Shown here in pieces: positions 1-7,184 of a DNA stretch of 13,240 nt. The notes under the pieces are model-generated. The model was not told where the DNA came from. It was given only the letters and a program-made list of their open reading frames with translations, and ran no database searches. Positions within the stretch are counted from its first letter, which is position 1. Each line of letters starts with the position of its first letter. The stretch comes from Bacteroides sp. (GTDB lineage: Bacteria; Bacteroidota; Bacteroidia; Bacteroidales; Bacteroidaceae), in contig JAJPZL010000257.1 in assembly GCA_021204375.1 (NCBI GenBank), forward strand, positions 1 to 13,240, read 5' to 3'. The translations under genes were made by a program, and so were the position numbers.

Positions 1-116
1 ATCATACATCTATCATTTTCTATCATACTTTACTCGCTTTTATTCTTACTCCGTACATACTGCTTTGTTTTTATCAGCCTATTCTATCCTTTTATCCTGT
101 TTGTTTTGTTAGTCTC

Positions 117-242
117 TTAGTTTATTTCTGATAAGAAGTTAGTTTATTTCTGATGAGAAACTAGCCGTTTGCTGATGGGAAAACGCCCGGTTTCTCGTCA
201 GCAAACGGGCGGTAAACGATGAGAAACCGGGCGGTAAACGAC
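117..242. repeat. Array of degenerate 22-bp palindromic units
   Basis: About six head-to-tail units of 22-23 bp begin near 117, 139, 162, 185, 207 and 229. The shared core resembles GTTTNCTGATGAGAAAC, which is close to its own reverse complement in form (GTTT...AAAC). The first two units share a 16-bp exact start (117-132 and 139-154). Units five and six share GGGCGGTAAACGA exactly (207-219 and 229-241). Unit four (185-206) is close to the inverse of unit three. Two interleaved stems result: 165-174 with 199-208 (10 bp) and 185-196 with 221-232 (12 bp), which cannot form together. The array is GC-rich within AT-rich flanks and lies downstream of the GH35 gene. I do not recognise it as a named element. 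The rest of 1-331 is AT-rich and shows no gene. Confidence 0.75.
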
Positions 243-331
243 TTTTTTCTCACTATCCGTCGATTAATTTCCGGTGAAAAGAGAATAAGTTAAACGCTAA
301 TACGCTATCTACAGATCGTTCTGTTTATGGG

Positions 332-1771
332 TTAGTACACTACTATCACTTTATATTCCGGGATCACCCGTATCTCCTCCACCTTCAAATAAGAGTTCTT
401 TTCTCCAAAATCAGGTAGTACGGAAGCCGGAAGATCCTCTATATACTCTGCATTCTTATACAAAGGACGGAAGTAAAAGTCCATACTATGATTTTTCATC
501 TTTTCCTGAAAGCGATTGAGCCCAATTGGCCAGGGAGCTCCGTAATAAAAGTAATCCAATACCATAGAGCCATTTATAAAAGCCATTCTCACATCGCCGG
601 TATAGGAAATTTCCAGGAACTGTTCCTGTACATACGGTTCACGGCTGGGTTCTACCTCTATGCTCATCCTTCTGCTACCCGCTTTTTCTACCTGATAAAC
701 AGGAGTTACTTCCGGAACCTCTGCAACCTGTGTCTTAAAGCCGGCCCGTGAAGGGTACAGTATGTATTCGACCCGGTTATTTCCCAAACTGAGCAGAGTA
801 AATTCCTCCTTTCCCGGTACCAGGGTAGCCTCGGTTAGTACGATCCGCCCGTCTGTTTTATAGGTGTGAAGTGCCTGTTGCCGGGTCAGGGTCGTAATCT
901 TTATACGTTGACCCCGGGCGGAAGTCACAGTAAAAGTACTTTCCAGACCTGGTTGTGGTGTAAAAGTTTTCTTTACTCCCCGAATCGAACTCTCTTCAAA
1001 AACATATTCACTCTCCATAGCTTCCGGGGCAAAGAAAAAGTAGTGTGGAATATCCTTGTCGTCAATTTTGCAGAGCAACTGGGCAGTGGCATATTTTAGC
1101 AGGGCGCCTTCAAGATCCAGGTTAAAGGGAAGAATCACACTTTGATCCTTCTTCAAAGTAACCCCTTTTGAAGCAGGAATAGCCATTGTTTCCTGAGCCA
1201 GATTAATTTTTATCTGTAGATCTCTCTGGTCGTACCGGGCAGTATCGTGATCCTGGAAATTGACCATGAACAGAAAGCCGCTTCCTCCTTTGGTACGCAC
1301 GGCATAACGAAGGGTCTCCCGGTCGCCAGGTGTTATATCCTGGTAGCCTTCAGGTAAAATAGTTTCCATAGGAGCCAGCAAATCCCCGAAATCCTGTACA
1401 AAAAGATGGATCAACCGGAGATTGTGATAAGAATCCCGTATTCGTCCAAACTCCCCGATAGGTGTCTGGAAATCGTAGGAGATCTTGGGTACTCCCATAG
1501 GCTCGTCACTGAAAAAGCCGATCCCGTCTTTGCGCAGGGAAGTAGAACAGCCGTGATACATATAGTATCCGATACCGTTGGCACCGCTTCCCAGGGAGCG
1601 TACCATCAGTGCTTCGGCTGCTTCGGCCGTCACGACCGGGCGACAGGAGTAGATCATCTGGATGCCTACCCCCATTTCTGCACAGAAGGAGGGGAACTTA
1701 TCGGTCTCGTAGCGTACGGGAGAGTAATCGGGCTTCTTCTGGATATCTTTAAAGCGGCAGAAAGGAGACAT
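332..1771 (-). CDS. GH35 beta-galactosidase, C-terminal fragment
   Basis: This 479-codon piece continues the GH35 frame beyond the TGA. It opens with SPFCRFKDIQKKPDYSPVR, carries the probable nucleophile Glu at residue 32, then LGSGANGIGYYMYHG, which belongs to the end of the barrel. The remaining 350 or so residues are beta-rich, ending in a segment (AFINGSMVLDYFYYGAPW) typical of a carbohydrate-binding jelly-roll domain at the C-terminus of these enzymes. The internal ATG is an internal Met codon rather than a natural start, so on its own this piece would lack a signal peptide and most of the barrel. Confidence 0.75.
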   Translation of the reverse strand: MSPFCRFKDIQKKPDYSPVRYETDKFPSFCAEMGVGIQMIYSCRPVVTAEAAEALMVRSLGSGANGIGYYMYHGCSTSLRKDGIGFFSDEPMGVPKISYDFQTPIGEFGRIRDSYHNLRLIHLFVQDFGDLLAPMETILPEGYQDITPGDRETLRYAVRTKGGSGFLFMVNFQDHDTARYDQRDLQIKINLAQETMAIPASKGVTLKKDQSVILPFNLDLEGALLKYATAQLLCKIDDKDIPHYFFFAPEAMESEYVFEESSIRGVKKTFTPQPGLESTFTVTSARGQRIKITTLTRQQALHTYKTDGRIVLTEATLVPGKEEFTLLSLGNNRVEYILYPSRAGFKTQVAEVPEVTPVYQVEKAGSRRMSIEVEPSREPYVQEQFLEISYTGDVRMAFINGSMVLDYFYYGAPWPIGLNRFQEKMKNHSMDFYFRPLYKNAEYIEDLPASVLPDFGEKNSYLKVEEIRVIPEYKVIVVY

Positions 1772-2694
1772 CTGGACTTTTCCTCAGAAGGGATAGGTAT
1801 AGGCGGCTGTTACAGGAATAGCTTCGTTCCCGATAACGGCTGCATTGCCCCATCCGGCTGCTGTATAGAGGGGAGTGATCATCCCGGCATCTATCGCCAT
1901 TTGTTTCAGCGTTCTCATGTACAGATCACCCAGATTGGCCCGGCTGATCGTTTGATCCTGTACACTGACGCCTACCATCGTAATGGAAGCATCGTAGGTA
2001 GCACTGGTATGATCTTTGGGAGCGCCCGGATAGGTGATGGCCCACGGGGCCGCCGAATGTTGATGTTCGTTCTCTATCTGTATGCCGATAACGGGGCCGC
2101 CGTCTTTATAGTATAATCCTTCCAGTTGTTTCTCGATCTCCCGGTAAAGTCTCTCCACATAGTTCAGGTAATTGGCATCGTTGGAACGTACTTCTATGGG
2201 TTTGGCAAAGAGCCAGTCCGGGAATCCTCCGTTCCTTATCTCTCCGTGGCAGAACGGGCCTATCCGTACCAGGGCCTGTACATGATTCTTTCGGCAGAGT
2301 TCTATAAAGTGTCGTAGGTCACGATCTCCCGTCCAGTTGAATACTCCCTCCTCTTCTTCGTGAATATTCCAGAATACATAGGTTACAACCACAGTAATTC
2401 CACCGGCTTTCATCTTCCTGATCTGCTCTTCCCATTGCCGGTGCGGATACCGGCTGTAGTGGAATTCTCCCATGATCGGAATAACCGGCTTATCATTGAC
2501 CGACATATAATAGCTATTGACGGCTATCTCTTCTCCTGCCGGGTTGTTCCCATACAATTTGAGATGACCGGTGAAAATCTCTTTCTCTTTTTCCGGTATG
2601 GTCAGTTCATAGATGGTCTGTGCCTGTATGGGTAAAGGAATGATGGTTCCGTAGATGGCAAAGAGCAAATTAATTTTTGTGAGAGCTTCTTCAT
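332..2694 (-). pseudogene. GH35 beta-galactosidase, broken by an in-frame TGA
   Basis: This gene would encode a secreted exo-beta-galactosidase of about 787 residues, normal for Bacteroidota GH35 enzymes. Two pieces lie in the same frame, separated only by TGA at 1784-1786. The reading AYTYPF-stop-GKVQMSPF suggests a lost Trp (TGG to TGA). The acid/base Glu of IENE lies before the stop. The probable nucleophile Glu, in CAEMGVG, lies after it, so neither piece can be an active enzyme. The best start is ATG at 2692-2694, preceded by AGGAGG and reading MKKLSQK. It joins the main frame only if the A run at 2674-2678 (coding strand) has lost one base, giving a signal peptide ending near PIQAQ. The C-terminal part looks like the usual beta-sandwich accessory domains. 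The motif YHGCSTS, where YHGG is common, may be another change. Confidence 0.8.
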
Positions 2695-2722
2695 CCTCCT
2701 GAATTATGTAGTTTATATACAA
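1784..2722 (-). CDS. GH35 beta-galactosidase, N-terminal fragment
   Basis: The fragment has 312 codons as an open frame; the true start is probably 2694 after correcting a one-base slip. It holds most of the (beta/alpha)8 barrel: PIMGEFHYSRYP at about 82-93, TYVFWNIHE at about 114-122, ALVRIGPFCHGE at about 150-161, and the acid/base motif QIENE at 215-219. It ends at TGA (1784-1786), before the nucleophile. The first 20 or so codons read MYINYIIQEDEEALTK, which is not a natural signal peptide start. A hydrophobic stretch with a PIQAQ cleavage site follows, supporting a slip at the 5' end. Confidence 0.75.
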   Translation of the reverse strand: MYINYIIQEDEEALTKINLLFAIYGTIIPLPIQAQTIYELTIPEKEKEIFTGHLKLYGNNPAGEEIAVNSYYMSVNDKPVIPIMGEFHYSRYPHRQWEEQIRKMKAGGITVVVTYVFWNIHEEEEGVFNWTGDRDLRHFIELCRKNHVQALVRIGPFCHGEIRNGGFPDWLFAKPIEVRSNDANYLNYVERLYREIEKQLEGLYYKDGGPVIGIQIENEHQHSAAPWAITYPGAPKDHTSATYDASITMVGVSVQDQTISRANLGDLYMRTLKQMAIDAGMITPLYTAAGWGNAAVIGNEAIPVTAAYTYPF

Positions 2723-2898
2723 AGATAGCTATCTCTTTCACTAAAGGACATAGACTTATTTCCGGGAAAGCTGGATTATTCTCCGATTTATTACTAAATT
2801 AGTGCGCTTCGGGTAAAACCGTATCATTTCTTTGACCCGGCCCGGAAATTTTTCTTTTTTCATTTGTTATTTATAGTAGGAACTAAAAACAGGAACGT
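2723..2898. promoter_or_regulatory. Divergent intergenic region between GH35 and the esterase operon
   Basis: This gap of about 175-200 bp separates two divergent genes and should carry both promoters. It contains AT-rich stretches and a GC-rich TTTGACCCGGCCCGG block (2831-2845). A possible esterase promoter is TTTG at 2831-2834 with TTCATTTG at 2859-2866, but the spacing (24 bp) and one base differ from the Bacteroidota consensus. No clear operator is visible. Confidence 0.3.
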
Positions 2899-3708
2899 AT
2901 GAGAAAATATGCTTTACTTCTCTCTTTGTTGTGTGTAACCTGGGTATGGGCCCAGCTGTCTTACCAAACCCTTACGGATGTATCTTATCTCCTGACCCCG
3001 GAAAAGGATGTCTACCGGCAGGAAAGATGTAAATTAGATATCTACTATCCGGAAGGAAAAGAGGCTTTTGCCACCGTGGTCTGGTTTCATGGCGGCGGGC
3101 TTACCGGAGGAGAGAAAGAGCTACCCCGGGAGCTTACCGAAAGAGGCTTTGCCGTCGTTTCTCCCAATTACCGGTTAAGCCACCGTGCTACCTATCCGGC
3201 CTATATTGAAGATACAGCCGAGGCTATTGCCTGGGTATTCCGGAATATCGCTTCGTATGGAGGAGATCCGGATAAAATATTTGTAGGCGGACATTCGGCA
3301 GGGGGATACCTGGTTCTGATGGCTGCACTCGGTAAAGAGTATCTGGAAAAGTTTGGTGTAGATGCCGACCAGGTAGCTGGCTGGTTACCGGTAAGTGGTC
3401 AGACTTTTACCCATTATACTATCCGCAAAGAGATGGGACTTCCCAATCCCGATAAAATTCCCTGGATCGATCGTTATGCACTGGCCCATCTGGCCCGTAA
3501 CGGAACGCCACCTATTATTCTGTTAACCGGGAACCGGACACTGGAAATGACCGCCCGTTACGAAGAGAATGCTACGCTCTATGCTGTTTTGCAGGGAGTG
3601 GGCAATCAATCCGTCAGATTGTATGAGCTGGAGGGCTTTGACCACGGGAATGTAGTGGCTCCCGCCTGTTGTTTTATAGCCGATTATATTAGTAAACAAA
3701 CCAAATAG
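2899..3708 (+). CDS. Secreted alpha/beta-hydrolase esterase (HSL-like)
   Basis: This intact 269-residue protein has a signal peptide (about 1-19, ending VWAQ). The alpha/beta-hydrolase marks are clear: oxyanion-hole HGGG at 64-67, nucleophile elbow GHSAGG with Ser133, and His249 in FDHGN. It probably cleaves carboxyl esters such as acetyl groups on sugars in the periplasm; the substrate is not determined. The usual acid position lies in TGNRTLEM (Asn212); related proteins as I recall them have TGDR there, so the acid may be lost or supplied by a neighbour. It is the first gene of a plus-strand operon and ends 1 nt before the O-acetyltransferase start. Its start follows a divergent intergenic region shared with GH35. 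Confidence 0.85.
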   Translation: MRKYALLLSLLCVTWVWAQLSYQTLTDVSYLLTPEKDVYRQERCKLDIYYPEGKEAFATVVWFHGGGLTGGEKELPRELTERGFAVVSPNYRLSHRATYPAYIEDTAEAIAWVFRNIASYGGDPDKIFVGGHSAGGYLVLMAALGKEYLEKFGVDADQVAGWLPVSGQTFTHYTIRKEMGLPNPDKIPWIDRYALAHLARNGTPPIILLTGNRTLEMTARYEENATLYAVLQGVGNQSVRLYELEGFDHGNVVAPACCFIADYISKQTK

Positions 3709-3709
3709 T

Positions 3710-4298
3710 ATGACTGAAAAAGAGAAAGCGGCACAAGGACTTATCTACGATGCCAATTATGATAAAGAACTGGTAGAGGAGCGTATCCGTGCTAAAGATA
3801 TTTTGTGGGAGTATAATCAGGTACAGCCCTCTAAACTTAAAAAAAGAAAGAGACTCCTGAGAGGATTGTTGGGAAAAACCGGAAAAGAGTTCCTGATCGA
3901 ACAACCTTTTTACTGCGATTACGGTTATAATATTGAGATAGGAGAGAATTTTTACTCCAATCACAACCTGGTGATACTGGACGGGGCCCGGGTTCTTATT
4001 GGGGACAATGTGTTTATTGCTCCCAATGTAGCCATCTATACGGCCGGTCATCCGCTGGATGTAGAGCGTCGTAATAAGAGCCTGGAGTATGCCCGTCCTG
4101 TTACTATTGGTAATCATGTATGGATCGGGGGGGGGCGTAACCATCCTTCCCGGAGTGACCATTGGCGAAGGATCTACCATCGGTGCGGGGAGTGTAGTGA
4201 ATAAAGATATTCCTGCCGGAGTAGTGGCTGCCGGGAATCCCTGTAGAGTAATTAAAGAGATTACTGAAGAGGAAAAACTCCGTTACGGGAAAAAGTAG
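3710..4298 (+). pseudogene. Sugar O-acetyltransferase (maltose/galactoside type), frameshifted
   Basis: This is a left-handed beta-helix (hexapeptide repeat) acetyltransferase that would move acetyl from acetyl-CoA to a sugar hydroxyl in the cytoplasm. The N-terminal maltose-acetyltransferase helix region (1-55) precedes hexapeptide turns such as VLIGDNVFIAPNVAIYTAGH, with catalytic His114. The frame runs to [10 protein letters not shown] at the run of nine G (4127-4135), then leaves the conserved frame and stops at about 4202-4204. In the +1 frame the protein resumes at once as [21 protein letters not shown] and ends at TAG 4296-4298. Eight G would restore a 195-residue protein, close to family length. 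The start is 1 nt after the esterase stop and the GNAT gene starts 5 nt after this one, so they form one operon. The G run could be a phase-variable tract, or a sequencing or replication slip. Confidence 0.85.
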
Positions 4299-4303
4299 GC
4301 TGT

Positions 4304-4815
4304 ATGGAGTATAGTGAGACCGCTCCTTATACGCTTCGGAGAGTAGTTCCGGAAGATAGGTCTGCTATCTGCCGGATATATAATTATTATATTAAGCATA
4401 CAGCAATTACATTTGAGATGGAACCTCTCTCTCCGCAACAGATAGGAGAGCGGATCAAGGAGTGCGAAAAGCAGAACTATCCTTTTTTGTGGTAGAGGAG
4501 AAGAGTATGGTGGTAGGGTATGCCTATATTCATCAGTGGGACAGGCGGCAAGCCTATAGTTATACCTGCGAAATTACCATTTACCTGGATAAGAAGTATA
4601 CAGGCAGGGGATACGGACGGCTTCTTTATGAAAGGCTGATCGAGGAAATTGATAAAACCCAGGTTCATGTACTCATTGCGGGAATTTGTCTTCCCAACCA
4701 GGCCAGTGTACAACTGCACGAAAAGTTTGGTTTTAAACAGGTTTCCCATATGAGAGAGATTGGATGGAAGTTGGGTGAGTGGAGAGATGTGGGACATTGG
4801 CAGCTTATTTTCTGA
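4304..4815 (+). pseudogene. GNAT N-acetyltransferase (phosphinothricin/methionine-sulfone type), frameshifted
   Basis: This is a GNAT-fold acetyltransferase of the family that acetylates phosphinothricin, methionine sulfone or related small amines with acetyl-CoA. The first frame covers 63 codons (PYTLRRVVPEDRSAICRIYN) and stops at TAG after NYPFLW. The other frame carries on as FVVEEKSMVVGYAYIHQW. The T run at 4483-4488 has six T, and seven would join the halves into about 170 residues, the usual length. After the join come the acetyl-CoA loop GRGYGRLLYERL, the helix ASVQLHEKFGFKQV and the terminal GEWRDVGHWQ, all characteristic. The start lies 5 nt after the acetyltransferase stop. The real substrate is unknown; family members detoxify amino-acid analogues. 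Confidence 0.82.
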
Positions 4816-4849
4816 TATAAAATATATTACTTCAAAAAACGGTTCAAAC

Positions 4850-5439
4850 ATGAAGAAACTGATTATAATGACAGTAGCTTGTGCGGCTATTTTTGCCTGT
4901 ACGCCGCAACAGGAAAATACCCGTCAGACTGAGGTCGATAAGCATGACGTGGTAGTGGAGAATATCAGGAATCGTCGCAGTATCCGTAAATATACGGACC
5001 AGCAGGTTTCCAAAGAGCAGTTGCAGACCATCATGGATTGTGCTATCCAGGCTCCCAGTGCCAGCAACCTGCAATCCTGGCAGGTACGGGTTATCCAGAA
5101 TCCCGGTATCCTGGCTAAGTTCCGCGCTGTGAATGAGAAAGCTATCTTTGATGCCTCTACCGTGATCGTGGTAGCTCAGGATACGGAAAAATGTATAGTG
5201 CGTTTGATTGCGGGCTCCTTACCCAGAACATCCTGTTGACTGCCGAATCTATGGGGTTGGGTACCTGTGTGGTAGGCTCCATCCCTCATGTATTGAAGGA
5301 TCCCCGGGCAGCAGATGTGCTGGAATCCCTTAATTTTCCGGAAAACTATGAGGTGATCGTAGGTATCTGCTTAGGCTATAAAGATGAATCTCCCGATGCA
5401 AAACAACGTGATCCTGAAAAAGTCAGATATATTGAGTAA
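4850..5439 (+). pseudogene. Lipoprotein nitroreductase-family oxidoreductase, frameshifted
   Basis: This FMN-dependent nitroreductase-family protein would be about 196 residues long. The chosen start (ATG 4850) gives a lipoprotein signal peptide with lipobox IFAC and Cys17; the longer upstream frame lacks one. Family marks are NRRSIRKYTDQQV at 41-53, contacting FMN phosphate, APSASNLQSWQV at 68-79, and, after the break, FDCGLLTQNILLTAESMGLGTCVVGS. The A run at 5187-5191 has five A; six would join EK to MYSAFDCGLL. As it stands, the first frame stops at 5237-5239. A lipid-anchored nitroreductase is odd, because FMN and NAD(P)H are cytoplasmic, so the electron donor is unclear. It is the last gene of the operon and is followed by a terminator. 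Confidence 0.82.
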
Positions 5440-5457
5440 CATTTATAATCTATAGAG

Positions 5458-5485
5458 AAAAAGGAGCTGATAAAAGCTCCTTTTT
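5458..5485 (+). terminator. Rho-independent terminator of the esterase-nitroreductase operon
   Basis: A perfect stem AAAAAGGAGCT / AGCTCCTTTTT with a 6-nt loop (GATAAA) is followed by one more T and lies 18 nt after the nitroreductase stop. Its A-rich left arm means it could also act on the opposite strand. Confidence 0.88.
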
Positions 5486-5530
5486 TCTGTCCGTAAATCC
5501 CTTAACAAACATTTTCACTTTTCGGAGAAC

Positions 5531-5559
5531 ATCCTTTTCGGAGTCGTTGTTAAAAGGAT
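5531..5559. promoter_or_regulatory. 8-bp inverted repeat upstream of the DUF937 gene
   Basis: ATCCTTTT (5531-5538) and AAAAGGAT (5552-5559) form a perfect inverted repeat with a 13-bp spacer, ending 22 bp before the start codon at 5582. A second TTTTCGGAG copy lies just upstream at about 5519. It could be an operator or a leader hairpin. In AT-rich DNA this could also be chance. Confidence 0.3.
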
Positions 5560-5581
5560 AGAATCCATAAAGAAAAACGAT

Positions 5582-6034
5582 ATGTTAGAACAAATTTTAG
5601 GTCTGATAAAAGAGTATGCCGAGCAGGCGGTAAATGCCAATACAGAGATACCGGAAGATAAAAAGCAGCAGACCGTGCAGGTTACCACCGAAGCAGTGAC
5701 CGATGGACTGAAACAACATTTAACCCCATCCAATCTCTCTTCATTATCCTCCCTCTTTAGAAATAGTACGGCAAATACAGCAGGGAACCCTATTGTGAAT
5801 GGTATTAAATCGATGCTTACCAATGCACTGATGCAAAAGGTGGGTTTGCCTCAGGGTACCTCCAATTCGTTCGCTTCCGGATTGGTCCCTTCGTTGATCA
5901 GTATGCTCTCTTCCAAAATGAATAACTCTTCCGGAAGCGGATTTAACCTGGAATCCCTGGTGAATGCTTTCTCGGGTAGTAACAATGACCAGCATGGCAA
6001 TATATTGGGGACATTGGGTAATTTCTTTAAATAA
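5582..6034 (+). CDS. DUF937/YidB-like small protein
   Basis: This intact 150-residue protein has no signal peptide or membrane segment. It opens with MLEQILGLIKEYAEQAV and ends FNLESLVNAFSGS...GNILGTLGNFFK, a pattern typical of DUF937-like proteins common in Bacteroidota. The middle is rich in Ser, Asn, Thr and Leu, and the last 20 residues are Gly/Asn-rich. Function is not established for the family. It stands alone: a terminator lies before it and a hairpin after it, so it is probably a single transcription unit. It is one of only three undamaged genes in the window. Confidence 0.8.
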   Translation: MLEQILGLIKEYAEQAVNANTEIPEDKKQQTVQVTTEAVTDGLKQHLTPSNLSSLSSLFRNSTANTAGNPIVNGIKSMLTNALMQKVGLPQGTSNSFASGLVPSLISMLSSKMNNSSGSGFNLESLVNAFSGSNNDQHGNILGTLGNFFK

Positions 6035-6043
6035 TAACACAGA

Positions 6044-6077
6044 AAGTGCATTTCTCCCATCAGGATGAAATGCACTT
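6044..6077. terminator. Hairpin between convergent genes
   Basis: AAGTGCATTTC (6044-6054) pairs perfectly with GAAATGCACTT (6067-6077) across a 12-nt loop, just after the DUF937 stop and before the 3' end of the phosphodiesterase gene. The T tract after it is weak on either strand, so termination is likely but not textbook. Confidence 0.6.
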
Positions 6078-6135
6078 CTTACTTACTTGTAGACAATCTC
6101 TTTTCCTGAGAACTAAATACCTGAACTGTTTTATA

Positions 6136-6864
6136 TTATTTAAGTGATGAGATCTGTTCCAGTAACATTTCGGGCTCATCCGTCGTAATATAGCGAATGC
6201 CCATATCTCGTAACTTTTCCATGACCCCTGCCTCATTTACGGTCCATGCATTGGTGGTAAATCCCATTGCGTGAGCCCTCTCTATGAATGTGGTATCTTC
6301 CAGAAAAGCGGTAAAGTAATAATCAATTCCTGTTACTCTGTCGGCTTGCAGCTCTTCCAGCGTTTTATACCCCTCCAGCAAGCTGATGGCAGCCGTACTA
6401 TCCAGTTCCCGTATTTTTAGTAATACATCGTAGTTAAAACTGATGTACTCTACCCAGGCCTGTGCACACAGTTCGTGAACCATCCGTACCGCTTTTTCTG
6501 CCAGTTCTACACTTCTTTCTTTACTGAGTTGGGACGATTTTACCTCCAGCACCAGCCGGGTGCGGTTCTGCGTTTTGATCAGTTCCAGATACTCCTTTAA
6601 CGAGGGTACTTGTTCCTCTCCTTCCAGTGCTACCTCTCTCAGTTCGGCAAATGAGAAGTGTTCTACCGGTTTACCGCCAATCTCCGGGTCGTGCGATAAA
6701 ACTATTTCACCGTCCTGCGAAAGCCATACATCAAACTCTACTCCTTCGCAGCCCAGTTCTATTCCCTTTCTGAGAGAACCCATGGAGTTCTGGCTTACCT
6801 TGTAATGCTTCCAGGCGTCCCGGTGGGCAATGACCCCATTCCGGATAAAGTCATCTTTGACCAA
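6136..6864 (-). CDS. GDPD catalytic domain fragment
   Basis: This open frame encodes nearly the whole phosphodiesterase barrel, from VKDDFIRNGVIAHRDAW to TTDEPEMLLEQISSLK. It carries EFDVW, SHDP, LVLEVK and the closing NAWTVNEAGVMEKLRDMGIRY. The only available start here is a TTG inside a stretch that continues naturally upstream as VQQKIEL, so it is more likely the downstream half of the lipoprotein gene than a gene with its own start. Confidence 0.7.
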   Translation of the reverse strand: MVKDDFIRNGVIAHRDAWKHYKVSQNSMGSLRKGIELGCEGVEFDVWLSQDGEIVLSHDPEIGGKPVEHFSFAELREVALEGEEQVPSLKEYLELIKTQNRTRLVLEVKSSQLSKERSVELAEKAVRMVHELCAQAWVEYISFNYDVLLKIRELDSTAAISLLEGYKTLEELQADRVTGIDYYFTAFLEDTTFIERAHAMGFTTNAWTVNEAGVMEKLRDMGIRYITTDEPEMLLEQISSLK

Positions 6865-7184
6865 CTCAATTTTTTGCTGTACTTGCCGGATCCGATCTCT
6901 ATCTCATACCGATAGGGGTCATTCTCTCCCAGTTCCGTCTCCTCTTTCAGAGCGATCTTGTTCCTATCCACTATCCGGAACTTTCCTGTTTGGTCCCGGA
7001 GCAGGCGGAACGCTCCGGTATCTCCTGTTCCGGATATCTCTCCGATCACCGCGCCTTTTTCTCCGGTGGGTATCGTATAATTAGTGAATACCCACAGAGA
7101 ATCTGTTTCCGCAGGAGGAGAAGTTGCCTGCCGGCATCCGCAGAAGAGTAAAAGTAAACTCAATAATTGGATATACTGTTTCAT
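6795..7184 (-). CDS. Lipoprotein front domain fragment of the GDPD gene
   Basis: The 129-codon frame opens with MKQYIQLLSLLLLFCGC, a clear lipoprotein signal with Cys17. Residues 30-100 look like an immunoglobulin- or cadherin-like beta sandwich. After GSGK (about residue 101) the reading YSKKLSWSKMTLSGMG is a frameshift artefact that overlaps the start of the GDPD domain in another frame. If translated alone it would be a small lipoprotein without an enzyme domain. Confidence 0.65.
   Translation of the reverse strand: MKQYIQLLSLLLLFCGCRQATSPPAETDSLWVFTNYTIPTGEKGAVIGEISGTGDTGAFRLLRDQTGKFRIVDRNKIALKEETELGENDPYRYEIEIGSGKYSKKLSWSKMTLSGMGSLPTGTPGSITR

Larger units (their letters stand above)
6136..7184 (-). 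pseudogene. Lipoprotein glycerophosphodiester phosphodiesterase, frameshifted
   Basis: The predicted 349-residue lipoprotein has lipobox FCGC (Cys17), a beta-rich domain at about 30-100 with the rhythm of a cadherin-like sandwich (KGAVIGEISGTG...FRIVDRNKIALK), then a GDPD (PI-PLC-like TIM barrel) domain. GDPD marks are VIAHR, EFDVWLSQDG, SHDP and VLEVK, residues that bind metal and the phosphodiester. The enzyme would release glycerol-3-phosphate or a similar group outside the cytoplasm. The frames meet near 6883-6884: one extra A in the coding strand would read GSGKVQQKIELVKDDFI. As given, the lipoprotein frame stops at 6795. The usual HRG is HRD here (codon 6817-6819). The start overlaps the GH16 stop as ATGA, which implies translational coupling. 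Confidence 0.8.

Noticed and set aside
117..242. CRISPR array
   Set aside because: Units are 22 bp and adjoin each other without unique spacers, they are degenerate, and no cas gene is present.
1406..2116. Plus-strand open frame of 236 codons
   Set aside because: It lies antisense to GH35, spans its TGA, and its translation shows no recognisable domain; the minus strand is clearly coding.
3689..4180. Minus-strand open frame of 163 codons opposite the O-acetyltransferase
   Set aside because: The plus strand carries diagnostic hexapeptide repeats; this is a shadow.
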